Shown here in pieces: positions 21,325 to 30,461 of a stretch of DNA of 64,000 bases. Below the pieces are notes generated by a model. The model was given only the letters and a program-made list of their open reading frames with translations. It had not been told where the DNA came from and searched no databases. The position numbers and the translations under genes were made by a program. Location of the stretch: assembly GCA_950295325.1 (NCBI GenBank), contig OX485805.1:25903501-25967500 (forward strand), written 5' to 3'. Within the stretch, counting starts at the first letter, position 1. Each line of letters starts with the position of its first letter. The stretch comes from Polytrichum commune. Its lineage: Eukaryota > Streptophyta > Polytrichopsida > Polytrichales > Polytrichaceae.

Positions 21325-22170
21325 CTAGTACTTGTGCGAGATCTTGTGGGGTTTTAGGCTTGGTGTGAGGTGGGCGTGGTTATGTATACATAGTATTGTT
21401 GTGAGCGAGGGTTCCACGTATTGGTAGTATTTTGGCCATTCCGGCGTAGGGTTATATAGTATGGTATGCGGAGGGATGGTTGCGAGGGTGTGTATGTCGC
21501 CACTTGTGGTAAGTGGGATTTGTTGTGTGGTCCAGTCGTTATGGTTGATTATGAGTATGGTGATCGTGTTTGAGTCTTCTTTGGCCGCCATTCTAGCCCA
21601 GTGGATGGCTTCAATGGTTGTTTTATGGTCTGTGGGGTAGGCTAAACCAATGCCTTTCCATCTAGATATTTGTGCGTGTCCTAGGGAGCCAAATATTATG
21701 TCTCGGTTATGGGGTGAGTGATGTTGTGTGGGGCATGTGAGTGGGGATGAATAGTAGGAGTGCGTGATTTTGAGGGAGTTTATTAATGTTGTGATAATTG
21801 TCGGGTGTATTGTATGGTGCATGTTTTGGGGTTGTATGTTTTTTGGCTTTCTTTTGGGGAGTATGGTTATGTATCTTTGTATTAGCCAAAGTATTTCAGT
21901 TTCAAAGTTTTGTGGTGGGGGTTGGAGGGCTTTTGTAATTTGTGAGAAGTGGTGGTAAGAAAATTGGTTCCATAGCCATTGTAGCCTTTCTGTAGTGATG
22001 GTGGCCATGTAGTTTCCTTTTTGGTCATATATGTTGGCTTCGGAGTTTTGTAGTTGGATGGTTGGTTGGTTTACTTGAATGTCTTTATCCGGGTTGCATT
22101 CTTGTATGGATAATTTTAGGTTGGTGATGTGAAGAGGGGGGTGTATGAATTTGTTGTCTTTTGATTGCAT
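21325..22170 (-). CDS. Retrotransposon linker between RT and RNase H (broken frame)
   Basis: 281 codons with no domain I recognise. The frame extends upstream of its first ATG without a stop to about 22430, through GAQAIRTNYLCQWQTPQG, to the nine-C run at 22428-22436 where the RT frame closes. The two are therefore one reading frame split by an indel. Downstream the frame closes at a TAG-type stop while the neighbouring frame stays open, implying another indel near an AAAACCCC stretch at about 21340-21350. Confidence 0.6.
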   Translation of the reverse strand: MQSKDNKFIHPPLHITNLKLSIQECNPDKDIQVNQPTIQLQNSEANIYDQKGNYMATITTERLQWLWNQFSYHHFSQITKALQPPPQNFETEILWLIQRYITILPKRKPKNIQPQNMHHTIHPTIITTLINSLKITHSYYSSPLTCPTQHHSPHNRDIIFGSLGHAQISRWKGIGLAYPTDHKTTIEAIHWARMAAKEDSNTITILIINHNDWTTQQIPLTTSGDIHTLATIPPHTILYNPTPEWPKYYQYVEPSLTTILCIHNHAHLTPSLKPHKISHKY

Positions 22171-22424
22171 GTGATTGAGGCAATTAGCATATGTGTGGGT
22201 GGTTAATAGTTCAGCTTGCTTTGTGTGATATTGTGTAATACATAGTATGTTATGTTCTAGAAATATATTATCCGGGTGTAGTAGTTCTACCTCACTTCTC
22301 CATTGTTGTGTGATGCCTTGTGGAGTTTGCCATTGGCAAAGGTAGTTCGTCCTTATTGCTTGTGCACCCCATTTGTCTTTTTTGGTGGAGGTCTTTTCTT
22401 TTATTATTGTTTGGATTGCTTGTC

Positions 22425-24938
22425 CTAGGGGGGGGGATATTCACCATGCCCTCGCTTTGTGTTGGTGTTTGTTGTATTGTGTTTGTAGAGTTTGTGGGTG
22501 GGGGGGGGGAACATTATTGTTGCTTGTTGGAGAGCCTCCTTGATGGTTTTGGGTATGTGTTTGTAAATGGATTGAAATTCTTTCGGGGTTAGTATGGCTT
22601 TGGTAGTAGAGTTTTGGATTTGTATTAGTGTGGTAATGCCGTATATGTATAGTTTGTCTAGATATTTTTGGGTCTTGGCTTTGGATATATCCGTTAGGGT
22701 GTTATAATTTGGGTTGGTTTTCCAAATTCTTTCTAGTGATGTTTCTTTGATGGGGAATGCTTGGCTTGTGGAATGGACGTGAATTTCATATTCTCTTTCA
22801 AGGAGGAAGAGTGTTCGGGCTATAGGGGAATGGACACATGCTTGTTGTTTGAGTTTGGGGAGGTATCGGGCCCCACCATACTTGGCCGCTATATGTTTGG
22901 TTAGCCCTTGGTATATAATGCCTAATTGGCCCGGGTCGTTAAGTGCTTGGATTAATTGTTGTCCTATGCATCGGATGTAGTCGGGTAGTAGGGAGGTGAC
23001 GTTAATGCCAAAGCTCTCTTGTGGGAGGTGGGTGAGAATGTTGGCCGAGCTTTTAGGAATGTTGCAAATTTCTTTGGTTAATTTGCTAATGATTTTGTCT
23101 AATTTTTTAATATCCGGTTTGGAGAATGGGACGGCGTAATAAGCGTATGCTATTCGCGGTTTAATGACTGTATTTAAGATTTTGATTTTTTGTGTGAGGC
23201 TAGCCGGTGAGGTAGTTAAGAGTTGGCTTTGTTGTTTGACTTTCTTCATCGTTATTTCTTTTTGTAGGTTCCATTTGAGTGATGGTGTGAGGTTTATTCC
23301 TAAATACGTATATGGTTCGTTTTGGGTGAGAATGGGGAAATTTTGAGAGTTGTATGTGATATGTTGTGATTGGATGTATGCTTTGAAGGTAGAGGGTTTT
23401 AGTTTAGATTTATTAGGGCATCCGGTAATGGCACATTTTGATAGATTGAGGTCCATGTGGGACCATTTCGCGAATTTTTGGAGTTTTGTCACTTGTGGTT
23501 GAATATGTAATATGTGGTCCGTTATAATAGCTAGGTCATCCGCGTATGCGGTTGTGGTACATGTGGCGGAGGACGTGTTGAAATGATAACCTATGTTATC
23601 TTTTTCTAGCCATCTTAGTAGTGGTTCGAGAAAAATGATAAAAAGATATGGGCTAAGGGTGTCCCCTTGTATGGTCCCGCGGCTTATTTCTATTGGGGGT
23701 GTCGTGCCAAAATGACTCCCGGTGAAGGATGTGGTGGAGTTGGTGTAGATATTGCCTACGATTTCTACCGCGTCTAATGGGTAGCCTAGGTCCTCCATTA
23801 TGGCTAGGAGTCTTGCGTGGTCTATAGAGCCGAAGGCATTTCTAAAGTCTATATAGGTTAAGTATATATATTTTGTGGTTAGTCTTGCATCTTCTAGTGT
23901 TGCTATGATCGTTTGAATTTGTCTCGAGGTATTTCGTTGTGGTCGAAAGCCTTCTTGGCTAAAGTGTAGTAATCTATGTTTTTCTCCGTAGCTTGTTAAG
24001 AGTGATGTTAGTGTACTAGTGTATAGTTTATAGATTGTATTAGCTAGGGAGATTGGTCTATAGTTGGATATGTGGGTGGGGTCGTCTTTTTTGTGTAATA
24101 AGATGGTCTTACTATGTTTCCAATAGTGCGGGATCGTTCTTTGTTTGTAACAATGTTTGAAAAATAGATATAGGAGGTCTTGCCATTGTGTGGGTAGTGT
24201 TTTAATGATATCATTTGGGATATTGTCTAGGCCCGGGGCTTTCCCTTTTGTTAGGCTTTTGACGCAACAATCGTACACTTCTCTAGTGAATTGGTTACTT
24301 ATTTGTGTATTGGGGTTGCCTCGTTTTTCTAGAATGATTCCTTGATGTGAGTGCCACGGATATCTTCTTACTGCGCATATGCACGTATTAGGGTGGTCCG
24401 TGATGTCCTCACATAGGGGGGCTTGTCGTTGGAATGAGGTTTGTTGGGTATGGTATATCTCCCTAGCTATTTCGGCGGGTTTGGTGAGGATTTGACCTTG
24501 GGGGTTTTGTATATAATCGAGTGTGTTGGTGGTTGTTGGGTGAAATATTTTTTTGTGGATGATTTTGGGTTTAGTATTTAGTAAGATTCTATATTTGTTA
24601 ATGGCGGCTTTGCAATTAAGTGAGGTTTGCTTGGTTATGATTTTGTGGGCTTCTGTCTTCGCATTTTTCCCTATAGTGGCTAGCTGAGCAATCCATGTGT
24701 GTATTTCTGTGGGATGTGGGGGTAGTGGTGGAATATTGGGGTTTCTTAGTAGTTGAAGATTTTTTATATCTGAGTGGTTATGTAGTTGTGTGTGCGGGTA
24801 GTGACATGCGGCTCTTATGGCTTTCCGGGTGTTATGGTATATTTTCAATTGATGTTTCCATTTATTCTGTTGGGTCCTGGGGAGAAATCCTCCTTGAGGT
24901 TTTACCCTATTTGGTAGTGGTGGGGTGGGGTAGGTCAT
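22425..24938 (-). CDS. Retrotransposon reverse transcriptase
   Basis: 837 codons continuing the endonuclease frame after an in-frame TAA. Order of RT blocks: KGKAPGLDNIPNDI, HYWKHSKTILLHKKD, NYRPISLANTIYKLYTSTL, QEGFRPQRNTSRQI, YLTYIDFRNAFGSIDH, ISRGTIQGDTLSPYLFIIFL, TAYADDLAII (YADD about 465-468), then the LNLSKCAITG and YLGINLTPSLKWN thumb blocks. All are typical of APE-type non-LTR elements. The frame closes at a nine-C run (22428-22436). The RT domain itself looks intact. Confidence 0.93.
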   Translation of the reverse strand: MTYPTPPLPNRVKPQGGFLPRTQQNKWKHQLKIYHNTRKAIRAACHYPHTQLHNHSDIKNLQLLRNPNIPPLPPHPTEIHTWIAQLATIGKNAKTEAHKIITKQTSLNCKAAINKYRILLNTKPKIIHKKIFHPTTTNTLDYIQNPQGQILTKPAEIAREIYHTQQTSFQRQAPLCEDITDHPNTCICAVRRYPWHSHQGIILEKRGNPNTQISNQFTREVYDCCVKSLTKGKAPGLDNIPNDIIKTLPTQWQDLLYLFFKHCYKQRTIPHYWKHSKTILLHKKDDPTHISNYRPISLANTIYKLYTSTLTSLLTSYGEKHRLLHFSQEGFRPQRNTSRQIQTIIATLEDARLTTKYIYLTYIDFRNAFGSIDHARLLAIMEDLGYPLDAVEIVGNIYTNSTTSFTGSHFGTTPPIEISRGTIQGDTLSPYLFIIFLEPLLRWLEKDNIGYHFNTSSATCTTTAYADDLAIITDHILHIQPQVTKLQKFAKWSHMDLNLSKCAITGCPNKSKLKPSTFKAYIQSQHITYNSQNFPILTQNEPYTYLGINLTPSLKWNLQKEITMKKVKQQSQLLTTSPASLTQKIKILNTVIKPRIAYAYYAVPFSKPDIKKLDKIISKLTKEICNIPKSSANILTHLPQESFGINVTSLLPDYIRCIGQQLIQALNDPGQLGIIYQGLTKHIAAKYGGARYLPKLKQQACVHSPIARTLFLLEREYEIHVHSTSQAFPIKETSLERIWKTNPNYNTLTDISKAKTQKYLDKLYIYGITTLIQIQNSTTKAILTPKEFQSIYKHIPKTIKEALQQATIMFPPPTHKLYKHNTTNTNTKRGHGEYPPP

Positions 24939-25193
24939 GCATGTTTGTTCTATGCATTGACTGAGAGAGTTGGTAATTTCTTGGAGTTTGAATTATGCGT
25001 CTTCCCATTGTGTTGGGGTAAGATATTCTTGGTGGAGTATTTGTGTAAGGTTCTCTATTGCTATATTTTGTTTTCCTATAAAGGTTGTTTGTAAGTTTTG
25101 GAGGTTGTTAGGGGGTATGGGGTATGTGATTCGTGGGGTGTTTATGGGGGTGGTGGATTCTTTGATGACTATAGTATTGGGGGCTAATTGTAG

Positions 25194-28100
25194 TTAGACT
25201 GGGTAGTGATCCGAGTTTTGGTTTAGGTTGGTTAGCGTGTGGCTATGAAGATTGGTGATATTGGGGTCGTTGGTGTAGAAGCCATCTATATGGCTAGTTG
25301 ATGTGTAGTTGTGGCCTCCTTGCCTTGTGAATTTTACTGGGTTATGGACCACTTTGAGTCCGTTGTTTCGTATGAAGCATGCCCATTCTTGGTCCTCCAT
25401 ATTAGGCGGGGTGGAAGTGCTATTATTGGTTCTTTCTTGTAGTAGTATGTCTCGGTTAAAGTCTCCGGCTAGTATGGTGGTGTGGTGGGGGTGTTGTACT
25501 ATGATGTTTTGAATTTGGTTTTGGATTTCGGGTATTAGGTACTCGTCATCTATGTGTGATGGCATGTACATGTTTAGGATGATTAGCGGTGTTAGTGGTT
25601 TGTTATTGATTATTATGGCTTGTAGGTAAGGTGAGATTAGGCTTGGGGTTGGTATTTTGGTGATGTTTTCGTTTGTGTATATTGATATTGGTATCATGGC
25701 TAGGATGCCACCTCTAGCTTGCGTGGGGCCCGCATATTTATTATGTCTTTGGGATGTGGTGTTTGAGTTGTTGTATATGATTTTGTATTCTTTTAGTTGG
25801 CGATCTATGTATGATGTGGATTTTATTTTTGGGATTTTGGTTTCTTGGATGAGTATAATATGAGGGTTGTTGTGTAGTGTTTGGGTGAGGTCTTGGATAC
25901 CGGGGAGGCTAGAGTTGATACATCCAGTGTTCCAAGTGATTATTTTCAGGGTTTGGGTTGTTGGGTTATTTGGCCTGGTATGTATGTGTGGAATGTCATA
26001 GTTAGGTATGTGTGTGTTGGGTTGGTATCCTTTTATTGTGTGGGAGCATTTAGTTAGTTCTTGCACTATTTTATTTGGGAGGTGGGATATTTCATTTTGT
26101 AGGTTTTCTGCGGTTATGGGTATTCCTTTAGCGATTTTGTCATTGATAATGGAATAAGCTTGTGGAATGGTGATTATTGTTGGGGTATGCAAGTTATGTT
26201 CATATGATGTGCGTGGGTGCATATTCATTGGCATTTTTTGTATTCTTCGGAGGATGGTTAGGTATCTGGGGTCAAGTTTGTTAGTCATTTTTTTATTACA
26301 TATTTGTGATAGTGGGCTATATGTTATAATAAGGGCATATATTTGGTGGTGTGTGGGGTAGTTTGAGAGTAATGATGAGTGGTTTTTTAGGTGTGTTAGT
26401 TCTTGAGAGTCGGGGGTGTTTTTGTTTAAATGGGGTTCAAATAGTTTTTCAAGGTGGGCGTATTGAGGTTTGAGTGTTAGGGTATTTGGAATAAAGTATT
26501 GTTTTTGCCTTTGTGTATATTCTTTGGGGAGGTTCTTGAGGATGGTTGAGAGCGGCCCCGGGTTTAGTTCAATGTCTCCGTGGAGGAGTATGAGTGTAGA
26601 GTTGTTCCAAGTGTAATATGTTATGGTTTTAATTCTTGGTTTTGTGTGGTATGTGTGTGTTATGTAGTAGATGTTGCCTATATGTATCATTATATTAATG
26701 AGGGTGATTGTGTGGGTTGTGTTGTTGTGATTTGTGTGTAGGTTGTGTATTTGTTCATGTGTGGTGGATGTACATGTGGTGCCTTTTTTTTGGTTAGTTT
26801 CGTGTTTGGGGAAGGTAGTGAAAATACTATTGTGGTAATGTGTGTGATTATTATCGATGTGTTGATGTTTTGGTGATAGCGTGATGTGTGGTGGGAGTGG
26901 GAGTGTATGTGACTGTAGTGTGGGTGTTGTTGGTGTTTCCGTTAGGTAAGATTGTGGCATTTTTTTTTGTGTGTGGACTGATGATTTGTGTTGTAAGGGT
27001 GTTAGGTTTAGGTTTCGGGGGAAAGAGGCATGAAATTCAAATAATTCCTCTAGGTGTCCATATTGGGGTTTGAGTGTTAGTATTTTGGGTATAACATATT
27101 GGTGTTGTGTATGTGTGTATTCTTGAGGTCGGTTCATGGGAGTTTGTGATATTGGGCCAGGATTAGGTTCCACATCTCCGTGTTGAAGGATTATTGCGGA
27201 GTTGTTCCAAGTGTAATATTTTATGGATTTAATTTTTGGATTTTTATGATGGGTGTGCGTTATGTGATATATGTTGCTTATGAGGGTTAGTATGTCTATT
27301 GGGGCCATTGGTGAGGTTATCTTATTTTGGGTGTTATGTTGGGTATTATAGTTGTTGTAGGAGTGTTTGTGTGTATTGTAAGTGTGGGTGTTGCCTTTAT
27401 TGGGGTTGGGGTGGTATGTGATAAGTGGGTGTGGTTGTTGTGTGAAGTGGTTGTGGGATGTGCATGAATGTGGTTTATTATATATATGGTTGTTGAGGGG
27501 GTGTGTGGAAGGGATTAAGGTGTTAATGAGGGATTGTGTTGTGGGTGTATGTTGTATTAGATTGTAAGTGGGGGTTGTGTAGTGGGTCTTGTTATGTGTG
27601 AAGGTTATACTAAATGGGATTTTTTTTGGTGGGGTGGTATGGGGGTTGGATTTGTTATGGTATGTAAGATTATCTTGGTGGGTGACGGGGGGGGGGGGGT
27701 GGCTTATCCAAATTATGAGGGTGAGACTTAATGTTATTATTTTTCTCATGCGGTAGTGTGGGTGTGTATGGGGGATTGGTGATGTGTGTGGGGGTAGCTT
27801 CCTTATGGGTTTTCCGGTTTGTATTTGATGGTGCTTAGTGTGGGTGTTTTTGTTGTGCCAATACAATGGTTTTAGTGTGTTTGTATATTTTTTGCTATAG
27901 GGGGGATATGTAGAGAGATACATAAAGTAAGAGAGTACTTGGAGTAGGAACAAGAATGTGGGCTCTTTATTATAAGATAACATCAAACTATAACATATAA
28001 GGTAGAGCGGCCATTTGTGATATGCTAAGGGGACACTATCCATTAAATGTGTGGGGTCCTTGATGGTACATTTGTTGGTTGTTTTGGAATCCGGGGGGGG

Positions 28101-29132
28101 GGCTTGGAGTGGTAGAGGTAGGGCGGTTGTATTGAGGCCGTGTATTGTTGGTGATGGGGCGGACCTATGCAATAGTTCCGGGGCGGCGGTGGAGAGACCG
28201 GTGATGATGCCTTGCATGCGGATGTTGGATTGTTGGAACTCATGTGCTATCGTACCAAGTAGCGCATGGAGGTTGGTGGAGTGGTTGGTGATGGTCGTTG
28301 TGGTTGCATCGTGTCTCCGATCCGTGTGGTTGTTTATGGTGGTAGTGAGAGAGCTAAACTTCTCATCTAGTTTATCCTCGAATTCCTTCATGGTTTTTGT
28401 AAGATGCTTCTCGGTGATGAGTGGGTGGAGGTTGGTGGCATTACCCATAGCTTGGATTTTATCCGCGATGACTTCTCTAACGGGAGCTTGAGCTAGTCGG
28501 ATCGCCGTCTTGTTGGGGGCCGTTCCATCGATGCTCCCATGGTGCGGAATGAAGTCGATGTGTCGTCCTAGAATGTAGGTAGACTTGTGTTTCCATGCCG
28601 TGTAGACCGCGGCGTTAAGACACTGAATGTGGCACCATCCTGCTTGCTTGTTGGTGGTACCTTGATTAGTGTTGCCAAAGCTAATGCCTACGACATTGTC
28701 TTCTCCAAAAATTTGCTTGATGGCCTTGGTGATGGCGGTTGGTGTCTCACGTTGTGGGAGGTTATTAGCCACTAGAGTTGTGCTAATTCGGAGTTCGGAT
28801 GGGTTGTCGCCATTCCTATCGCGGGTGATGCTCACTTGTAACCTCTCATTGTTGTAAACAATTCCTTCCTTGAGTACTAAATCCCTAGCCTCCTCCATGG
28901 TGAGAGTAAGAAAAGCAAAAATTTTATCGAGTTCCGGTTTGGCAAAACCCATAAACTCGTGTTGGTGGCCATTGTAGTAACTCTCTTGCACTAGTGACTC
29001 AAATATGGTAGATGTATGTTCATGGCGGAGGGTTTCACCTTTGAGGTGTAACCTTAGGTTGCGGGCTTTAGTAACTAATTCATACCCCTTTTCTACTTTA
29101 CCTATGACCCTTTCACCATCCTCCATTGCCAT
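25194..29132 (-). CDS. Retrotransposon frame: gag-like region, two 2A-like motifs and APE endonuclease
   Basis: 1312 codons, in phase with the frames on both sides. Residues 1 to about 330 finish the gag-like part: an RRM-like stretch (LVANNLPQRETPT, VVGISFGNTN, KQAGWCHIQC) and a likely coiled coil. Residues about 340-1060 are poor in Gly/Ala and rich in His, Thr, Asn and Pro; the G-poor sense strand makes stops rare, so some of this may be a spacer that is open by chance. Two motifs match D(V/I)ExNPGP: residues 653-660 (27153-27176) and 853-860 (26553-26576), each in a repeat of about 200 codons. A possible second start, MAPIDILTLI, lies 44 codons before the first motif (ATG at 27308). From about 1062 to the end comes an APE domain: ITWNTGC, ILIQETK, RGGILAM, LAGDFNRD, SDHYPV. 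The frame ends at TAA two codons after the catalytic His region. Confidence 0.85.
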   Translation of the reverse strand: MAMEDGERVIGKVEKGYELVTKARNLRLHLKGETLRHEHTSTIFESLVQESYYNGHQHEFMGFAKPELDKIFAFLTLTMEEARDLVLKEGIVYNNERLQVSITRDRNGDNPSELRISTTLVANNLPQRETPTAITKAIKQIFGEDNVVGISFGNTNQGTTNKQAGWCHIQCLNAAVYTAWKHKSTYILGRHIDFIPHHGSIDGTAPNKTAIRLAQAPVREVIADKIQAMGNATNLHPLITEKHLTKTMKEFEDKLDEKFSSLTTTINNHTDRRHDATTTTITNHSTNLHALLGTIAHEFQQSNIRMQGIITGLSTAAPELLHRSAPSPTIHGLNTTALPLPLQAPPPDSKTTNKCTIKDPTHLMDSVPLAYHKWPLYLICYSLMLSYNKEPTFLFLLQVLSYFMYLSTYPPYSKKYTNTLKPLYWHNKNTHTKHHQIQTGKPIRKLPPHTSPIPHTHPHYRMRKIITLSLTLIIWISHPPPPVTHQDNLTYHNKSNPHTTPPKKIPFSITFTHNKTHYTTPTYNLIQHTPTTQSLINTLIPSTHPLNNHIYNKPHSCTSHNHFTQQPHPLITYHPNPNKGNTHTYNTHKHSYNNYNTQHNTQNKITSPMAPIDILTLISNIYHITHTHHKNPKIKSIKYYTWNNSAIILQHGDVEPNPGPISQTPMNRPQEYTHTQHQYVIPKILTLKPQYGHLEELFEFHASFPRNLNLTPLQHKSSVHTQKKMPQSYLTETPTTPTLQSHTLPLPPHITLSPKHQHIDNNHTHYHNSIFTTFPKHETNQKKGTTCTSTTHEQIHNLHTNHNNTTHTITLINIMIHIGNIYYITHTYHTKPRIKTITYYTWNNSTLILLHGDIELNPGPLSTILKNLPKEYTQRQKQYFIPNTLTLKPQYAHLEKLFEPHLNKNTPDSQELTHLKNHSSLLSNYPTHHQIYALIITYSPLSQICNKKMTNKLDPRYLTILRRIQKMPMNMHPRTSYEHNLHTPTIITIPQAYSIINDKIAKGIPITAENLQNEISHLPNKIVQELTKCSHTIKGYQPNTHIPNYDIPHIHTRPNNPTTQTLKIITWNTGCINSSLPGIQDLTQTLHNNPHIILIQETKIPKIKSTSYIDRQLKEYKIIYNNSNTTSQRHNKYAGPTQARGGILAMIPISIYTNENITKIPTPSLISPYLQAIIINNKPLTPLIILNMYMPSHIDDEYLIPEIQNQIQNIIVQHPHHTTILAGDFNRDILLQERTNNSTSTPPNMEDQEWACFIRNNGLKVVHNPVKFTRQGGHNYTSTSHIDGFYTNDPNITNLHSHTLTNLNQNSDHYPV
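26420..27320 (-). repeat. Internal 600-bp tandem duplication carrying the 2A-like motifs
   Basis: Two diverged units show the same order: NIY-ITHT-H-KP-IK, YYTWNNS, L-HGD-E-NPGP, P-EYT, Q-Y-IP-LTLKPQY-HLE-LFE. The offset between the two motifs is exactly 600 bases (27176 and 26576), so the frame is kept. Confidence 0.85.
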
Positions 29133-29171
29133 AACAAATGCTCTATGGCCTCTAAGTAACGCTATTCCATC

Positions 29172-30461
29172 TTATTGTGGGTTTTTTAGATGTACCTTAA
29201 TGAAACCCGCCCAATGTTTGGTGACGGCATTGGTCCCAATATCGATTGGGTTGGAGTAAGTTGAGCCAAGTGGGATGTCCATTTGTCGTAGTCGTTCCAC
29301 ACATGCTCCTCGTGCTTCGTGTTTGCTCATGCTTTTGAAGCCGTAGTCGAACCGGATGGTGATGTGGAAGCCCTCGGAAAGTCCGGTGGTGGTGTCCACT
29401 CTTTCTTGCCTTGGAATTTGCGTGAAGTGGAGGTGGTTACCGGGTACCGCATCCGGCCTCTCATTTGGATAACATATTTGTGGTACTCTTGGAAATGCAC
29501 GTCTAATGGTTTTGAACTCTATGACTTCATTTGTGGGGGTCCCTAATCTCTCAAATTCCTCAAGGGTACGAGTTTCATGGATGATTCCCTTACCCCTTTG
29601 TGTAGCGATGGCCTCGTGTATTGAGAAGCCTAACCACATGTGTGACACAATGTCAATGCTTGGGATTGCCTCTTTGGTGCGCGTGTTTGAAAGTTTGCTT
29701 GCGTCGGAGTTGAGTGCATGACCCCCTACTTCGCTCCTCCTACGTTTGGTGCTTTGTGTGTCTTTCACGGACTCTATCCTAGGACTTTTGTGTGGGTTGT
29801 TGGGAGGTGTCGCGTCATCGAGGTTGGTGATGTCCATTCGGTCGAGCGACATGACGGCTTGGCGGGGGGCGGCCAAGTACTCATCGTTTGAGGTAGAAAT
29901 GTGGAGGGAGCTTCCCCCATGCTCGGGTGTGACATTGTCGAGTTGCATGTCGATGTCGGCATCATGGTATGGTGTGGTTTTCTCTTTAAAAATTGCTGGT
30001 TGGCTAGGTGGTATGTCGATCTCTTCTTCATCCTCACTGTAATCTTGGATAAGTGCCCTCCTTCTTCCTGCACTTCGGGTGCTGGTGTTACGGTGCCTGC
30101 TGTTGGTGCTTCCGACCTCGATTCTAGAGCCGCCTCCTTCACTGCCATTAGCTGCTCCGGCTGCCTCCTTCCCGGCCGTTGGCTGCTTCTCTGCCGAGTA
30201 GAGCCTGGCTGCTCCCCGGCCGTTGGCTGCTTCCCATGTGCCTCCCTCTCCCGCTCCCGCCTCTGTGTCGATGTGGAACCCGCTGGCGCCTCCCGCTTCC
30301 GCACCTGCGCCGGTGTTGGGTTGCCCGCCGCTGATTCTCTCCTCCCTTCTCCCTTCTGCTTGACTCCTGAGGCTGCGACTGCTTGATCCTGAGTGGCGGA
30401 GGCGCTGCATTTGGGACGCTGCTGCTGAGTCCGCGGCTACTGGCTTACTGCTGGGTGTCAT
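29172..30461 (-). CDS. Retrotransposon gag-like N-terminal frame
   Basis: 429 codons from an ATG at 30461. The first 140 residues are low complexity, rich in Ala, Gly, Ser, Arg and Glu. An acidic stretch DYSEDEEEIDIPPSQP follows, then a basic STKRRRSE patch that could be a nuclear signal. A folded-looking C-terminal part includes SHMWLGFSIHEAI and GFHITIRFDYGFKS, and ends WAGFIKVHLKNPQ. After a single TAA the same frame continues DGIALLRGHRAFVMAMEDGE, clearly one domain, so the TAA is either a lesion or a readthrough site. I see no zinc knuckle in this part. The function inferred is RNA binding within the retrotransposition complex. Confidence 0.7.
   Translation of the reverse strand: MTPSSKPVAADSAAASQMQRLRHSGSSSRSLRSQAEGRREERISGGQPNTGAGAEAGGASGFHIDTEAGAGEGGTWEAANGRGAARLYSAEKQPTAGKEAAGAANGSEGGGSRIEVGSTNSRHRNTSTRSAGRRRALIQDYSEDEEEIDIPPSQPAIFKEKTTPYHDADIDMQLDNVTPEHGGSSLHISTSNDEYLAAPRQAVMSLDRMDITNLDDATPPNNPHKSPRIESVKDTQSTKRRRSEVGGHALNSDASKLSNTRTKEAIPSIDIVSHMWLGFSIHEAIATQRGKGIIHETRTLEEFERLGTPTNEVIEFKTIRRAFPRVPQICYPNERPDAVPGNHLHFTQIPRQERVDTTTGLSEGFHITIRFDYGFKSMSKHEARGACVERLRQMDIPLGSTYSNPIDIGTNAVTKHWAGFIKVHLKNPQ

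Noticed and set aside
27800-28100. Membrane-protein-like stretch in the LINE frame (LYLICYSLMLSY region)
   Set aside because: Compositional effect of the A/C/T-rich sense strand; no family pattern, so not called as a separate protein.
28051-28491. Plus-strand Val-rich frames in the LINE
   Set aside because: Shadow frames caused by the G/T-rich antisense strand.
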